Shown here one piece after another: positions 46,088 to 54,808 of a stretch of 55,033 nt of DNA; position 1 is the stretch's first letter; each line of letters opens with the position of its first letter. The stretch is from Rhodothermia bacterium (GTDB lineage: Bacteria; Bacteroidota; Rhodothermia; Rhodothermales; JAAAOL01), in NCBI GenBank assembly GCA_030428385.1, contig JAUIDY010000029.1, forward strand, positions 1 through 55,033. Reading direction: 5' to 3'. The position numbers were made by a program, and so were the translations under genes. The notes under the pieces were generated by a model. The model saw only the letters and a program-made list of their open reading frames with translations, made no database searches and was not told where the DNA came from.

Positions 46088-46873
46088 TCAAATTTCTCCA
46101 GTTCCTTCTGCCGAGAGCCATCCTGTTTCGCCGTTGGGAAGGCGAACTTCCACCCAGGTGGCTTCGGTATCCAACACATCCAGCACCAGCCCTTCATGCA
46201 GCGTGAGCAGCGAGGGGGCGTCGGGCTCTGGGCCTTCGCGAAGTGTGATTTCTTCGGCCAGAATCACCACCCGGTTTTGGGCGGTGGTGGTAAAAGACGC
46301 GGCAAAGGCAGCCACCAAAAAGACGCCGCCGAACACCACTGTCAGGGCGCGGCTGCGGCGAAGCCACGGGTTGCGCGAGCCCTTGCGCAGGCGGTAGGCG
46401 GTGAGTCCAATGCTGGCGACATAAAACAGCAACCCGATAACAAAAAGGCCCAGGGCTCCGAGGGTGAGCACCGTGCGTGTCCACCACGGTTTCCACACAG
46501 GCACGGGAAGCGACGGAAAGTTGTCGCGGGTGCGGGCGCGGGCGATCTGGAGGTTGTGATGAAGCTGCACATTGTCGGGAAGCAGCCGCAGCGCCTTTTC
46601 ATAATACCGAATGGCTTGCCCCAGCGAGTCCTGCCGAAAATAGGCATTGCCCATGTTGTGGTACAACGCGCCGCTCACATAGCCGTGTGCCAGGGCTTCC
46701 CGGTAGAGGGCGAGGGCTTCCGAGTACGCGCCTATCGCATAGCGCTCGTTGCCTTGCTCGAAAAGCTGCGCGGTTTCCTGCGCTTGGGCAAGGCCTTCCG
46801 TCACGGGGATGATGATGAGAATCACCCAAACCAGCCACCGAGGCACCGTGCACATCTCCAAAACCATCCTCAT
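46088..46873 (-). CDS. batE: BatE-type TPR/SH3 membrane protein
   Basis: A 261-residue protein: signal peptide (WLVWVILIIIPVTEGLAQA), TPR repeats (LFEQGNERYAIGAYSEALAL, ALYHNMGNAYFRQDSLGQAI), two membrane helices (about 139-160 and 180-198), and a bacterial SH3-like domain (EITLREGPEPDAPSLLTLHE, WVEVRLPNGETGWL). Its ATG overlaps the batD stop by 4 bases. It belongs to the Bacteroides aerotolerance set, a probable membrane complex. Confidence 0.9.
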   Translation of the reverse strand: MRMVLEMCTVPRWLVWVILIIIPVTEGLAQAQETAQLFEQGNERYAIGAYSEALALYREALAHGYVSGALYHNMGNAYFRQDSLGQAIRYYEKALRLLPDNVQLHHNLQIARARTRDNFPSLPVPVWKPWWTRTVLTLGALGLFVIGLLFYVASIGLTAYRLRKGSRNPWLRRSRALTVVFGGVFLVAAFAASFTTTAQNRVVILAEEITLREGPEPDAPSLLTLHEGLVLDVLDTEATWVEVRLPNGETGWLSAEGTGEI

Positions 46874-48774
46874 GCGTTTACCGACTCGGCTTGTTGGCGC
46901 AGGGCCTCATCCACGGCGATGATAAAATGGCGGGCCTGATCAAACGACGTATCCATCTGACTGGTGGTAGGGCGCGTGGGCGAAAAGCGCACCTGATCGC
47001 AGGTGTGGAGGAAAGCGAGGAGTTCTTGGCGTAGCGGCTGGGCGAGGTTGACCTGCTCCAGGCTGCGATCTAGTTCGGCCCGTGTCAGTCCGCGCTCGGC
47101 GATGTTGAGCCGGTTGCCGATGAAGCCAAGCACCGCCCGTTCCAGTTCTTCATAGAACGCTTCGGGGATTTCCTGTTGGAGCAACGCCTGGGCTTGTTTC
47201 AGGTGTTTCTTGGCCAACGGATGGGCTACGCGGTTGCGGGCAAAGGCGTGGTCCGTCGCGAGGCGGGTGGCGTGGCGATGATACCCATATACGCCACCCA
47301 GCATCAATAGCGGAAGCAGCAAGGCAAGGTACGTCCACACGTTTTGGTGGAGCGGGGTGGGACGGTACACGCGCCAGTTGCCTGCAGGCATGAGGCTGGC
47401 GATGTCATCTACGGGCAACCCTGCCCCGGTCGTACTGATGGCTGCCGGGATAGTGGCTGTCCCAAAGACCTGAATGGAAGCCCCATCGGATGTGCTGTTG
47501 CTGTATGCTCCGGTGGCAGGATTAAAATAGGCGAACGTGATGGGCGGAAGGTCGAAGGTGCCGTTGGAGCGCGGGACCAGGGTATACGAGAAGGTTTTAG
47601 TGCCGCGCACGTTCTGGCTGGTGCTGTCGATGACGGTTTCTACCTCGGGGCCGTAGGTTTCAAACACGCCGGGCACCTCAAACGCAGGCGGTTCAAGCAG
47701 GGCCAGGTTGCCCACGCCTCGGATCTGCACCTGCACCTCCACGGCATCGCCTACCTGCACCTCGTTGTGGCTGATCTCCGTGGTCATGGTATACCGGCCA
47801 ACCGCACCTGTAAAACCAGCAGGCGGATTGGGAGGCAGGGGCTTGGTGTTCACGATGACGGCGGGCGAGGCCAACTCCACCGTTTCGAACGGGTTCTGGG
47901 CCGAGAACAGCCGCCCGAACGGGTCGCGGCTGGATTGCATCGCCAGCACCTCGGTCTCGATGCGCAAGGGGTCGATGCGCAGTTCGCCGCTGCGGGTGGG
48001 GAAGACGGCGACGCGTTTTAACGTGATGGCGTTGTATTGCAGGCCATTGCGCTGGGTCGGGCGCGGAATGGGGCGGCCTTCCACGGGGAGTTCCTCACGC
48101 CAAAATCCTTCGGCGTCCCACGAGTCGGCGAGACGGCTCTCACGGGGCTGCACAAACGGGCGGAAAAACATCCGGTATTCCACCGTAATCTGCTCGTTTT
48201 GGAAGGCTTCGTTGGCACTGGGAATGGCCTGGATAAAGATGTCCTGCTCGCCAATCCGGCTAGCGCGCGGCTCGTCAGGCGGGGTGCCCGGTGGCGGGCC
48301 AAACAGGCTGCTGAAGGGGCTGGTGTTGGCCGGGCGTTGTTGTCGTTGCGGGCGCTGCGACTGCGGGACCACGTCGATTCTGATTTCATCGGTGCGGTAC
48401 AGGCGGCTCTGCACTGTGACCGACGTGGGTTTAATGAGGGCGCGGCCCAACCGAAGCGGGCGGTACACCCAGGTGAAGGCGGTACTTTGCCGCTGCAGCC
48501 CATTGATGAACGACATGTTGCGCTGGGTCGAGGGGATGGGCTGCAACAGCGCCAGGTTTTCGGCCTCCGGTGGTTCGGGCACGGCGATGTTCGAAAAGGA
48601 CACGCCTTCAATTTCGAGCGTGTAGCTCACCTGCTCTTCATCGCCCACGGTGGTTTCCGACACCGTGGCGGTCACCTTGATGTCCTGGGCATGGGCAGGC
48701 CGCAGCAGCGCCCCCGCCAACAGCAGGCTTATCCCGCAACCATACAGCCAAGTGGTCCAGCGATGCGTTGTCAT
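46870..48774 (-). CDS. batD: BatD protein
   Basis: A 634-residue secreted-then-anchored protein. It has a signal peptide ending AHAQ, then several immunoglobulin-like beta domains (VTATVSETTVGDEEQVSYTL, YRMFFRPFVQPRESRLADSW, MTTEISHNEVQVGDAVEVQV), a membrane helix near 490-510 (VWTYLALLLPLLMLGGVYGY) and a helical cytoplasmic tail. It lies 19 bases after batC. Confidence 0.92.
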   Translation of the reverse strand: MTTHRWTTWLYGCGISLLLAGALLRPAHAQDIKVTATVSETTVGDEEQVSYTLEIEGVSFSNIAVPEPPEAENLALLQPIPSTQRNMSFINGLQRQSTAFTWVYRPLRLGRALIKPTSVTVQSRLYRTDEIRIDVVPQSQRPQRQQRPANTSPFSSLFGPPPGTPPDEPRASRIGEQDIFIQAIPSANEAFQNEQITVEYRMFFRPFVQPRESRLADSWDAEGFWREELPVEGRPIPRPTQRNGLQYNAITLKRVAVFPTRSGELRIDPLRIETEVLAMQSSRDPFGRLFSAQNPFETVELASPAVIVNTKPLPPNPPAGFTGAVGRYTMTTEISHNEVQVGDAVEVQVQIRGVGNLALLEPPAFEVPGVFETYGPEVETVIDSTSQNVRGTKTFSYTLVPRSNGTFDLPPITFAYFNPATGAYSNSTSDGASIQVFGTATIPAAISTTGAGLPVDDIASLMPAGNWRVYRPTPLHQNVWTYLALLLPLLMLGGVYGYHRHATRLATDHAFARNRVAHPLAKKHLKQAQALLQQEIPEAFYEELERAVLGFIGNRLNIAERGLTRAELDRSLEQVNLAQPLRQELLAFLHTCDQVRFSPTRPTTSQMDTSFDQARHFIIAVDEALRQQAESVNA

Positions 48775-48793
48775 ACCTGCTACTCGGTCCTCG

Positions 48794-49588
48794 TTACCAA
48801 TCTTTTTCCACGCGGCGCGGGCGGCCTTTCATTTTTTGCACCTGCCGCAGCAGTTGTTCCTCGTCGTCCTGCAACGCCTGCAAGATACGCTCGGCCTGCT
48901 CGCGGCTCAGTTGCTCTTCTTCCTCGCCAGACTCGTCGGGTTGCGGATTTTGTTGTTCCTGCTCTTCCTCATCCTGCTCCTGCTGGTCCTGGTTGCCCTG
49001 CTGGTCCTGTTGCTCGTCTTCGCCCTGCTGATCTTGCTGCTGCTCCCCATCCTCGTTCTGCTCGCCCTGGTCGTCCTGCTGCTCGTCGTTGCCCTGCTGA
49101 TCCTGGTTTTGATCCTGATTCTGGTTGTCGCCCTGTTGTTGCTGCTGCTGTTCATCCAGCTTGCGCTTGATAAACTCGTAGTTAAATTTGGCGTCTTCGT
49201 TCGTCGGGTCGGTGAGCAGGGCTTCCCGGTAGGCCGCCAGCGCCATCTCCAGGTCACCCAGCGTCACGGCGTTGTTGCCCGTGTTGTAGGCGGCACGGGT
49301 GAGGTCGGAACTGGCATTGGCAAGGAGGGCCGACTGCGTGAACGCTGCCAGGGCTTCATCATACCGGCCCACCCGGTGTAGGGCCATGCCAAGGTTGTTG
49401 GCCAGCCCCGCCGGCACAGGACCGGACACCTCGCCCTCGTACTGGGCCAGGCCCGTCTGGTACTGGGTGATGGCGTCCTCGTATTCACCAATATTGTAGA
49501 GTCCGTTGCCGCGACGCCCGTCTTTCGAGCCATCGTCGGCAAAGGCGGTTAATAACACAAGGAGCAGGAGCGCACGGAGGTACATCAT
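48794..49588 (-). CDS. batC: BatC TPR protein with Gln/Glu/Asp-rich region
   Basis: A 264-residue protein (ATG at 49588; another ATG at 49585). A signal peptide (LRALLLLVLLTAFA) is followed by TPR units (GLYNIGEYEDAITQYQTGLA, ALHRVGRYDEALAAFTQSAL, YNTGNNAVTLGDLEMALAAY). From about 140 to 240 the chain is almost only Gln, Asn, Asp and Glu (QDQNQDQQGNDEQQDDQGEQ), then a short basic end. BatC proteins often carry such acidic tails, though this one is extreme. The frame open to 49729 upstream is not used. Confidence 0.9.
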   Translation of the reverse strand: MMYLRALLLLVLLTAFADDGSKDGRRGNGLYNIGEYEDAITQYQTGLAQYEGEVSGPVPAGLANNLGMALHRVGRYDEALAAFTQSALLANASSDLTRAAYNTGNNAVTLGDLEMALAAYREALLTDPTNEDAKFNYEFIKRKLDEQQQQQQGDNQNQDQNQDQQGNDEQQDDQGEQNEDGEQQQDQQGEDEQQDQQGNQDQQEQDEEEQEQQNPQPDESGEEEEQLSREQAERILQALQDDEEQLLRQVQKMKGRPRRVEKDW

Positions 49589-49629
49589 TGGCGTAGTCAG
49601 CGCGGCGTTTTTTTCGAGGTAAATGCGGG

Positions 49630-50667
49630 TCAAACGATAAAGGGGTCTTCTTTGTCCTTTTTGGTGCGGCGGCGGTCGCTGGCAAAGCGCTCTGCAAACA
49701 GCAAGAACAACGCCAAGGCGAGGGGCCACTGGTACTTCGGATCGTATTCTTCAAACTGGTCCGCCCCAAACTCGGTTTTGTCTAAACGTTCGAGGGACGA
49801 AATTATTTCAGACAATGAACTCGATGTGCGGGCAATGCGAAAATACGCGCCATCGGCAGCCAGGTCTTGCAAGACGGCTTCTTCGAGCTTGGTCGTGACG
49901 TCGTTGCCTTCGTTGTCCTTTTTGTAGCTCACCCGCTGGCCCTGCCGCGAAATCGGAATGCGGACACCCTCTGTTTCGCCCACACCCGCCGTATAGAGAA
50001 TAATGTTGGATGCCCGCGCATCCTGCACGATGGCATTGATGTCGGGCACATGGTTTTCGCCGTCGGAGACGATGAGCAAGGCGCGGGTGCGGTCTTCTTG
50101 GTCGGTTTCGCTGGGCACGTCGAAGGCCTGCACGGCTGTTTCGAGGGCGGCACTAAAGTCCGTTCCGGGGGTGGGAAGCAGCGAAGGGTCAGCTACATCC
50201 AGAAACAGCCGGACGGCGCCATAATCCGTCGTTAGGGGGCATTGAATGAAGGCATCGCCCGAAAAGATGACCAGCCCTACACGGTCACCCCGGAGTTGGT
50301 CAAGGAGTTTCTTGATTTCGTTTTTGGCCCGTTCGAGCCGGTTCGGCGCGACGTCGTTGGCCTGCATCGAGAGCGACACATCGAGCGCAATGACAAGGTC
50401 GACGCCTTCGCGGGTCACCTCACGTAGTTTGGTGCCACATTGGGGACCTGCCAGTGTAAGGCTCATCAGCAACACGCCCAGCGTCACGAACGACGCCTTC
50501 CAGCGCCGCCGACGGGGACTCAAGCCTTTGGTGAGGCGCTGCACCAGTGCGCTGTCGCCAAAGCGCGCCGACGCCTGTCGTCGCTGCCACGCCGCCCACA
50601 CAAACAGCAGCACCACAACGGGCACCAGGGCCAGCGTCCATAAGTAGGTCGGGTGTAGCCAGGACAT
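49630..50667 (-). CDS. batB: BatB von Willebrand A-domain membrane protein
   Basis: A 345-residue protein with two N-terminal membrane helices (about 6-25, 58-76), a VWA domain and a C-terminal helix. The MIDAS metal site is DVSLS at 96-100, with TDFSAAL and VSDGENH completing it. GVDLVIALDVSLSMQANDV and VGLVIFSGDAFIQCPLT are typical of BatA/BatB. It lies 18 bases after batA. Confidence 0.94.
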   Translation of the reverse strand: MSWLHPTYLWTLALVPVVVLLFVWAAWQRRQASARFGDSALVQRLTKGLSPRRRRWKASFVTLGVLLMSLTLAGPQCGTKLREVTREGVDLVIALDVSLSMQANDVAPNRLERAKNEIKKLLDQLRGDRVGLVIFSGDAFIQCPLTTDYGAVRLFLDVADPSLLPTPGTDFSAALETAVQAFDVPSETDQEDRTRALLIVSDGENHVPDINAIVQDARASNIILYTAGVGETEGVRIPISRQGQRVSYKKDNEGNDVTTKLEEAVLQDLAADGAYFRIARTSSSLSEIISSLERLDKTEFGADQFEEYDPKYQWPLALALFLLFAERFASDRRRTKKDKEDPFIV

Positions 50668-50685
50668 AAAACCAATGGTCAGGCG

Positions 50686-51669
50686 CTAGGGGAAACGGCG
50701 GAGGCGGGTGGTAGAAAGTAACAGCTCCAGGAAAAGAAGAACGAAAGCGGGCCACATAAACAGCGCGTATCGCTCTTGATAATCCGTGTAAATGCGGGTC
50801 TCAATCTGGGTTTTTTCCAACTCGCCGATCTCTTCATACACCTCGCGGAGGGTTTGTTTGTTGGTGGCGCGGAAATAACGCCCGCTGGTGTTTTCGGCGA
50901 CGGTGCGCAGCATGTCTTCGTCAATCTCGACGGGTACCATCTGTCGCTGTCGGCCACCGAAGGGCAGGTCGCGCACAAACGGTGCCTCGCCATAGGTGCC
51001 CACGCCAATCGCGTAGATACGCACACCGAGCGTTGCCGCTACCTCGGAGGCCGTCACGGGGTCTACCTCGCCCCGGTTGTTTTGCCCGTCGGTGAGCAAA
51101 ATGATGACTTTGCTCTTGGCATCGGTCTCCTTGAGGCGGTTCACGGCCGTTGCCAACGCGGTTCCAATCGCGGTGCCGTCGTCGATGAGGCCCACCTGCA
51201 CCTCGTTGAGCATCTGCTGCAAAAAGTCGTAGTCGAGCGTAAGTGGGGCCTGGGTGAAAGCCTTGGCGGCGAAGACGATCAAGCCCACCCGGTCGGAAAG
51301 GCGGCTGCGGATGAATTCACCGGCCACGTCGCGGGCGGCTTCAAAGCGGTTGGGGGTAAAGTCCTGCGCCCGCATCGACGTAGAGGTGTCGAGCACCATA
51401 ATAATATCGACCCCTTCGGCAAAGCGTTCCTGCGTTACGTTGCGCTCCTGCGGGCGCGCCAGCGCGATGATGCCCAGGGTGAGGGCAGCCATGCGCAACA
51501 GGGCAGGCAGCCATCCGAGCCGGGCCCAGAACGTGCGGGGGGTAACCCGCAAGGCCCCTGCATTGCTAAACCGAAGCCCCGGTTGCCGCTGCGCCCGACG
51601 CCATTCCCACAGGCCCAGTACGGGCACCAGCAGCAACAAGATCAGCCAAAAAGGGTGGGCAAACACCAT
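50686..51669 (-). CDS. batA: BatA von Willebrand A-domain membrane protein
   Basis: A 327-residue homologue of BatB. N-terminal helices flank a conserved loop (RRAQRQPGLRFSNAGAL), then the VWA domain with MIDAS DTSTS at 94-98 (GVDIIMVLDTSTSMRAQDFT), VGLIVFAAKAFTQAPLTLDY and ILLTDGQNNRGEVDP, and a C-terminal membrane helix. It forms with BatB the metal-dependent core of the Bat complex. Confidence 0.95.
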   Translation of the reverse strand: MVFAHPFWLILLLLVPVLGLWEWRRAQRQPGLRFSNAGALRVTPRTFWARLGWLPALLRMAALTLGIIALARPQERNVTQERFAEGVDIIMVLDTSTSMRAQDFTPNRFEAARDVAGEFIRSRLSDRVGLIVFAAKAFTQAPLTLDYDFLQQMLNEVQVGLIDDGTAIGTALATAVNRLKETDAKSKVIILLTDGQNNRGEVDPVTASEVAATLGVRIYAIGVGTYGEAPFVRDLPFGGRQRQMVPVEIDEDMLRTVAENTSGRYFRATNKQTLREVYEEIGELEKTQIETRIYTDYQERYALFMWPAFVLLFLELLLSTTRLRRFP

Positions 51670-51830
51670 GATGGTAAGGGAAAGCTAGGCGTATGGGGGG
51701 CTAAGGTAACAGGAGGCGATCAAAAGCTAGGATTTTTGACGCGATGCAACGCGCAGGGTGACAAATGGTTGTGGTGAACCGGAAGGGTGAGGTTGTAGCC
51801 CGATCCACAGCCCTTCACCTAACCGCTGTT

Positions 51831-52598
51831 TCATAGCGCGCCGTTTATTTTTTTACGTCGGACGGCTTCTATTAGTATCGGCAGAATTTCGCCACTTTTA
51901 CCCTGCACTACCTCATGCATTGAGGCCGCGATGGCGCTCGGGGCAATATTTATCTCTGCGACATAGGCACCCGCTTTTTTCGCCACCTGCGGGAGTCCGG
52001 CAGCGGGGTACACCACAGCGCTGGTTCCAATACTCAAAAAAACGTCGGCCTGTTGCGCGGCTTTTTCCGCCGCTTCCAGCGCGTCGGGTGGCAGCCATTC
52101 ACCAAACCATACCACGTCGGGACGCAGGAGTCCAGCGCAGTTGGCACACTGGGCGGTGATTTCTTGCGAGGCAGGCCGAAGGGCGGCCTCTGAAGCAAAA
52201 CGCCCACACTCGACGCAATAGCTGCGCATGATGTTGCCGTGTAACTCTACGACGTTCTGGCTGCCCGCTCGCTGATGCAGGTTGTCCACGTTCTGGGTGA
52301 TCAGGGTGAAATGAGCGACCAACGTTTCCATCGCCACCAGTGCGTCGTGGCCTGCATTGGGGGCTTTTTCCAAGGCCACCTGCTGGCGGTGTTGGTACCA
52401 GCCTTGTACCAGCACGGGGTTTGCCAGAAAGGCCTCCACGTTGGCCAGTTCTTCCGGTCGAAATTTTTGCCACAAACCGCCGGGGTCGCGGAAGGTCGGG
52501 ATACCGCTCTCGGCGCTGATGCCTGCGCCGGTGAGCACGGCCACCGATTCCGCTTGTGCTAGGCGGTCGACAAGGGTATGACTGAACGCAGACGCCAT
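51831..52598 (-). CDS. cobB: Sir2-family NAD-dependent protein deacylase
   Basis: A 255-residue sirtuin from the ATG at 52598. GAGISAESGIPTFR at 24-37 binds NAD, TQNVDNLHQRAG follows, catalytic His120 is in VVELHGN, and zinc is bound by Cys128, Cys131, Cys151 and Cys154. GTSAVVYPAAGLPQVA is the second NAD segment. All key residues are present. It starts 1 base after the stop of the preceding Bat-region gene, so it is almost certainly cotranscribed. It deacylates lysines; the target is unknown. Confidence 0.95.
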   Translation of the reverse strand: MASAFSHTLVDRLAQAESVAVLTGAGISAESGIPTFRDPGGLWQKFRPEELANVEAFLANPVLVQGWYQHRQQVALEKAPNAGHDALVAMETLVAHFTLITQNVDNLHQRAGSQNVVELHGNIMRSYCVECGRFASEAALRPASQEITAQCANCAGLLRPDVVWFGEWLPPDALEAAEKAAQQADVFLSIGTSAVVYPAAGLPQVAKKAGAYVAEINIAPSAIAASMHEVVQGKSGEILPILIEAVRRKKINGAL

Positions 52599-52599
52599 G

Positions 52600-53667
52600 T
52601 TACGACACGGGCAATTCGTCGATTTTTTCCTCTTCCTCGGGGAGCGGAAGCACCGGCACCTCGGCCCGATGAACCACGGCCTCTTCAATGTCGTCGAGCA
52701 GGACGCGCGATTCGGCCAGGGCGCGTTCGTGTTGGCGGGACGGCGGTTTCATATCGGCAAACTTGACGAGGTCCGCCAGCGAAAGCACTGCGTTGAGCGC
52801 CTGGGGAATGTCTTCGGGAACGTCGCCGCGGCGGGCATACTGCTTCATCTCGCGCGTCAACTCACGGGTGGTGCGTTCTAGCGCTGGTACGCCCACGCGC
52901 TTTTCGAGGTAGGTGCGCAGCAGGTCGGCCAACTCGATGTAAAAAGGCTTGGTCTGGTCTGGGTCGGCGGGCTCCATCTGTTCCAAAGCACGAAGCCGCT
53001 CCTGGGCTTCCTGATACGGCGGAATAGGGGGCGGCGGCGGCACTTCGACCACTTCTTGTGGGGCATTGCGACGATCCCGCAGGTAGGAATGCAAGAGGAA
53101 AAGCAGGGCAAGAATCGCGAGCCCGAGCAAGAACCATGGCCAAATCGGGCGGGGAAACTCCGCCAGCGGGGCCAGGGGGCGGATGTCTTCGGTTTCGGGA
53201 GGCACCAGCGACACCACGGTGATTATCTGCGGTGCCGTAGCCACCCGAAACGTATCCTCGCCCGCACTAAACCGCACTGAAATAGGTGCAATCTGGGCGG
53301 AGTCGAGGGCGAAGGTGGTCACTTCATATACGACGCTGTCTACCCGCCGTGCACCGCCTGCGCCACGCCCCAGGAACAACTCGCGGCCCAGCACCTCCAC
53401 GTCGCCAAATTGGAGCCGGGCATTGGTGAAGGGCAGTCCGGTAGGAGCAGAAACCGTGTCGGAGGTGTCGATGGTGGGGAAGTACGCTTCTTGGGCGAAG
53501 TCATGGTCGGCCGCGATCGAGATAAAAAATCGGTCCCCGATTTCCACCGTGTCGCGCGAGATGTGCAGACGCAAGTCTTGCGCGAGGAGCGGCGTGGTCC
53601 CTGAAAGCAGCAAAAGCACAACAAATACGCCGAGCCCTATTGCCCGGATGCTGCACGGATGTCTCAT
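52600..53667 (-). CDS. Bat-locus membrane protein (BatD-like/DUF4381-type)
   Basis: A 355-residue protein with a signal peptide (IGLGVFVVLLLLSGTTPLLA), an extracytoplasmic beta domain (LRLHISRDTVEIGDRFFISI), a membrane helix at about 173-193 (IWPWFLLGLAILALLFLLHS) and a helical cytoplasmic region (PFYIELADLLRTYLEKRVGV). It is typical of the unnamed gene between the DUF58 gene and batA. Its ATG overlaps the DUF58 gene stop by 4 bases. Confidence 0.85.
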   Translation of the reverse strand: MRHPCSIRAIGLGVFVVLLLLSGTTPLLAQDLRLHISRDTVEIGDRFFISIAADHDFAQEAYFPTIDTSDTVSAPTGLPFTNARLQFGDVEVLGRELFLGRGAGGARRVDSVVYEVTTFALDSAQIAPISVRFSAGEDTFRVATAPQIITVVSLVPPETEDIRPLAPLAEFPRPIWPWFLLGLAILALLFLLHSYLRDRRNAPQEVVEVPPPPPIPPYQEAQERLRALEQMEPADPDQTKPFYIELADLLRTYLEKRVGVPALERTTRELTREMKQYARRGDVPEDIPQALNAVLSLADLVKFADMKPPSRQHERALAESRVLLDDIEEAVVHRAEVPVLPLPEEEEKIDELPVS

Positions 53668-54539
53668 CGCATTTTGTTACGCTGGCGGAAAAAGGTCACA
53701 AGAGGCTCCACGTAGCTCTCGTCTGTCCGAATGGCAACCCGGTCTACGCGGGCGCGCCGCAAGGTTTCGGCGATGCGGGTGAGTTGCCACCGGGCCTGTT
53801 CAGCATACAGGTCGCGGGCGCGTCGGCTATTCGAGTCGAGCAAGGTGGTTTTACCCGTCTCGGCGTCGGTCAACTCAACCAGACCGACGGGGGGCAGTTC
53901 CAGTTCGCGCGGGTCCATCAGTTGCACCGCCACCACGTCATGCCGCTGGCCCAACACGCGCAGGGGTTTTTCATAATCGCTGTCGAAAAAGTCGCTCACA
54001 ATAAGCACAATGGTGTGGCGGTTAAGCACATGCATCAGGTGTTCGAGGGCCACCGTTAGCCGCGTACCTTTCGACTTCGGTTTGTGGGCAAACAGGTCAC
54101 GGACGAGCCGCAAGACATGCCGTTTGCCTTTCCCGGGGGGGACGAACAGCTCGATTTCATCGGAATACAGCAGCAGCCCCACCTTGTCGTTGTTTTTGAT
54201 GGCGCTGAACCCGGCGATGGCACAAATCTCCGCCGCTATTTCGCGCTTAAACTTGCCTTTCGAGCCAAAGTCTTCTGACCCAGAGATGTCCACCACGAGC
54301 ATAAGCGTTTGCTCGCGCTCTTCCTCGAAGATCTTGACGTACGTCTCGCCTGTCCGCGCCGACACGTTCCAGTCAATCGTCCGCACATCATCGCCAAACT
54401 GATAGGGGCGCACTTCGGCAAACTCGATGCCCTGCCCTTTAAAAGCCGAGTGGTATTCGCCACCGAACACGTTGTTGACGAGGCCCTTGGTGCGGATCTC
54501 GATGTGGCGAATTTTGCGGAATAACTCTTTGGGGATCAT
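53664..54539 (-). CDS. DUF58 family protein (Bat locus)
   Basis: A 291-residue cytoplasmic protein from the ATG at 54539. KIRHIEIRTKGLVNNVFGGE and GEFAEVRPYQFGDDVR-like IEFAEVRPYQFGDDVRTIDW are the DUF58 signature. A VWA-like region has LVVDISGSEDFG (D-x-S-x-S) and LIVSDFFDSDYEKPL. DUF58 proteins usually act with a MoxR ATPase as chaperones for VWA proteins. No moxR gene is visible upstream within the window, where a divergent gene starts instead. Confidence 0.93.
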   Translation of the reverse strand: MIPKELFRKIRHIEIRTKGLVNNVFGGEYHSAFKGQGIEFAEVRPYQFGDDVRTIDWNVSARTGETYVKIFEEEREQTLMLVVDISGSEDFGSKGKFKREIAAEICAIAGFSAIKNNDKVGLLLYSDEIELFVPPGKGKRHVLRLVRDLFAHKPKSKGTRLTVALEHLMHVLNRHTIVLIVSDFFDSDYEKPLRVLGQRHDVVAVQLMDPRELELPPVGLVELTDAETGKTTLLDSNSRRARDLYAEQARWQLTRIAETLRRARVDRVAIRTDESYVEPLVTFFRQRNKMR

Positions 54540-54628
54540 GGAGGCAGTAAAGCAGACAACGGGCGGGTGATCCTGCACGGACACAGACCAACAATGATAC
54601 GTGCCGTGATGCAGAAGGGAAAGCGCGG

Positions 54629-54708
54629 TGTTGTAACCAGTTTTTTGCAGGATGTAAACCGTATTTTCGAAAATGATTGTTGCAACAGATAAATTACTTG
54701 TTGTAACA
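54629..54708. promoter_or_regulatory. Clustered palindromes between DUF58 operon and yceI
   Basis: TGTTGCAACA (54678-54687) and TGTTGTAACA (54699-54708) are decamer palindromes 21 bases apart, about two helical turns. A third, 9-of-10 match (TGTTGTAACC) is at 54629-54638. ATTTTCGAAAAT (54663-54674) is a perfect 12-base palindrome between them. The arrangement suggests operator sites for one regulator shared by divergent genes; the regulator is unknown. Confidence 0.55.
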
Positions 54709-54808
54709 TGTATCTGTGTTTGATCACAGACAACTGCATTTCAAACGAAACACACGGCCTATTCGTATGGGCCGGCCCTCATTTTCCACCCCACCAACCC
54801 CTGCAACG

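Noticed and set aside
45410-46939. Long plus-strand open frame opposite tdk and batE
   Set aside because: Antisense of two well-supported genes; composition is rich in His, Arg and Gly with no recognisable motif.
50776-51777. Plus-strand open frame opposite batA
   Set aside because: Antisense shadow; batA has complete family motifs.
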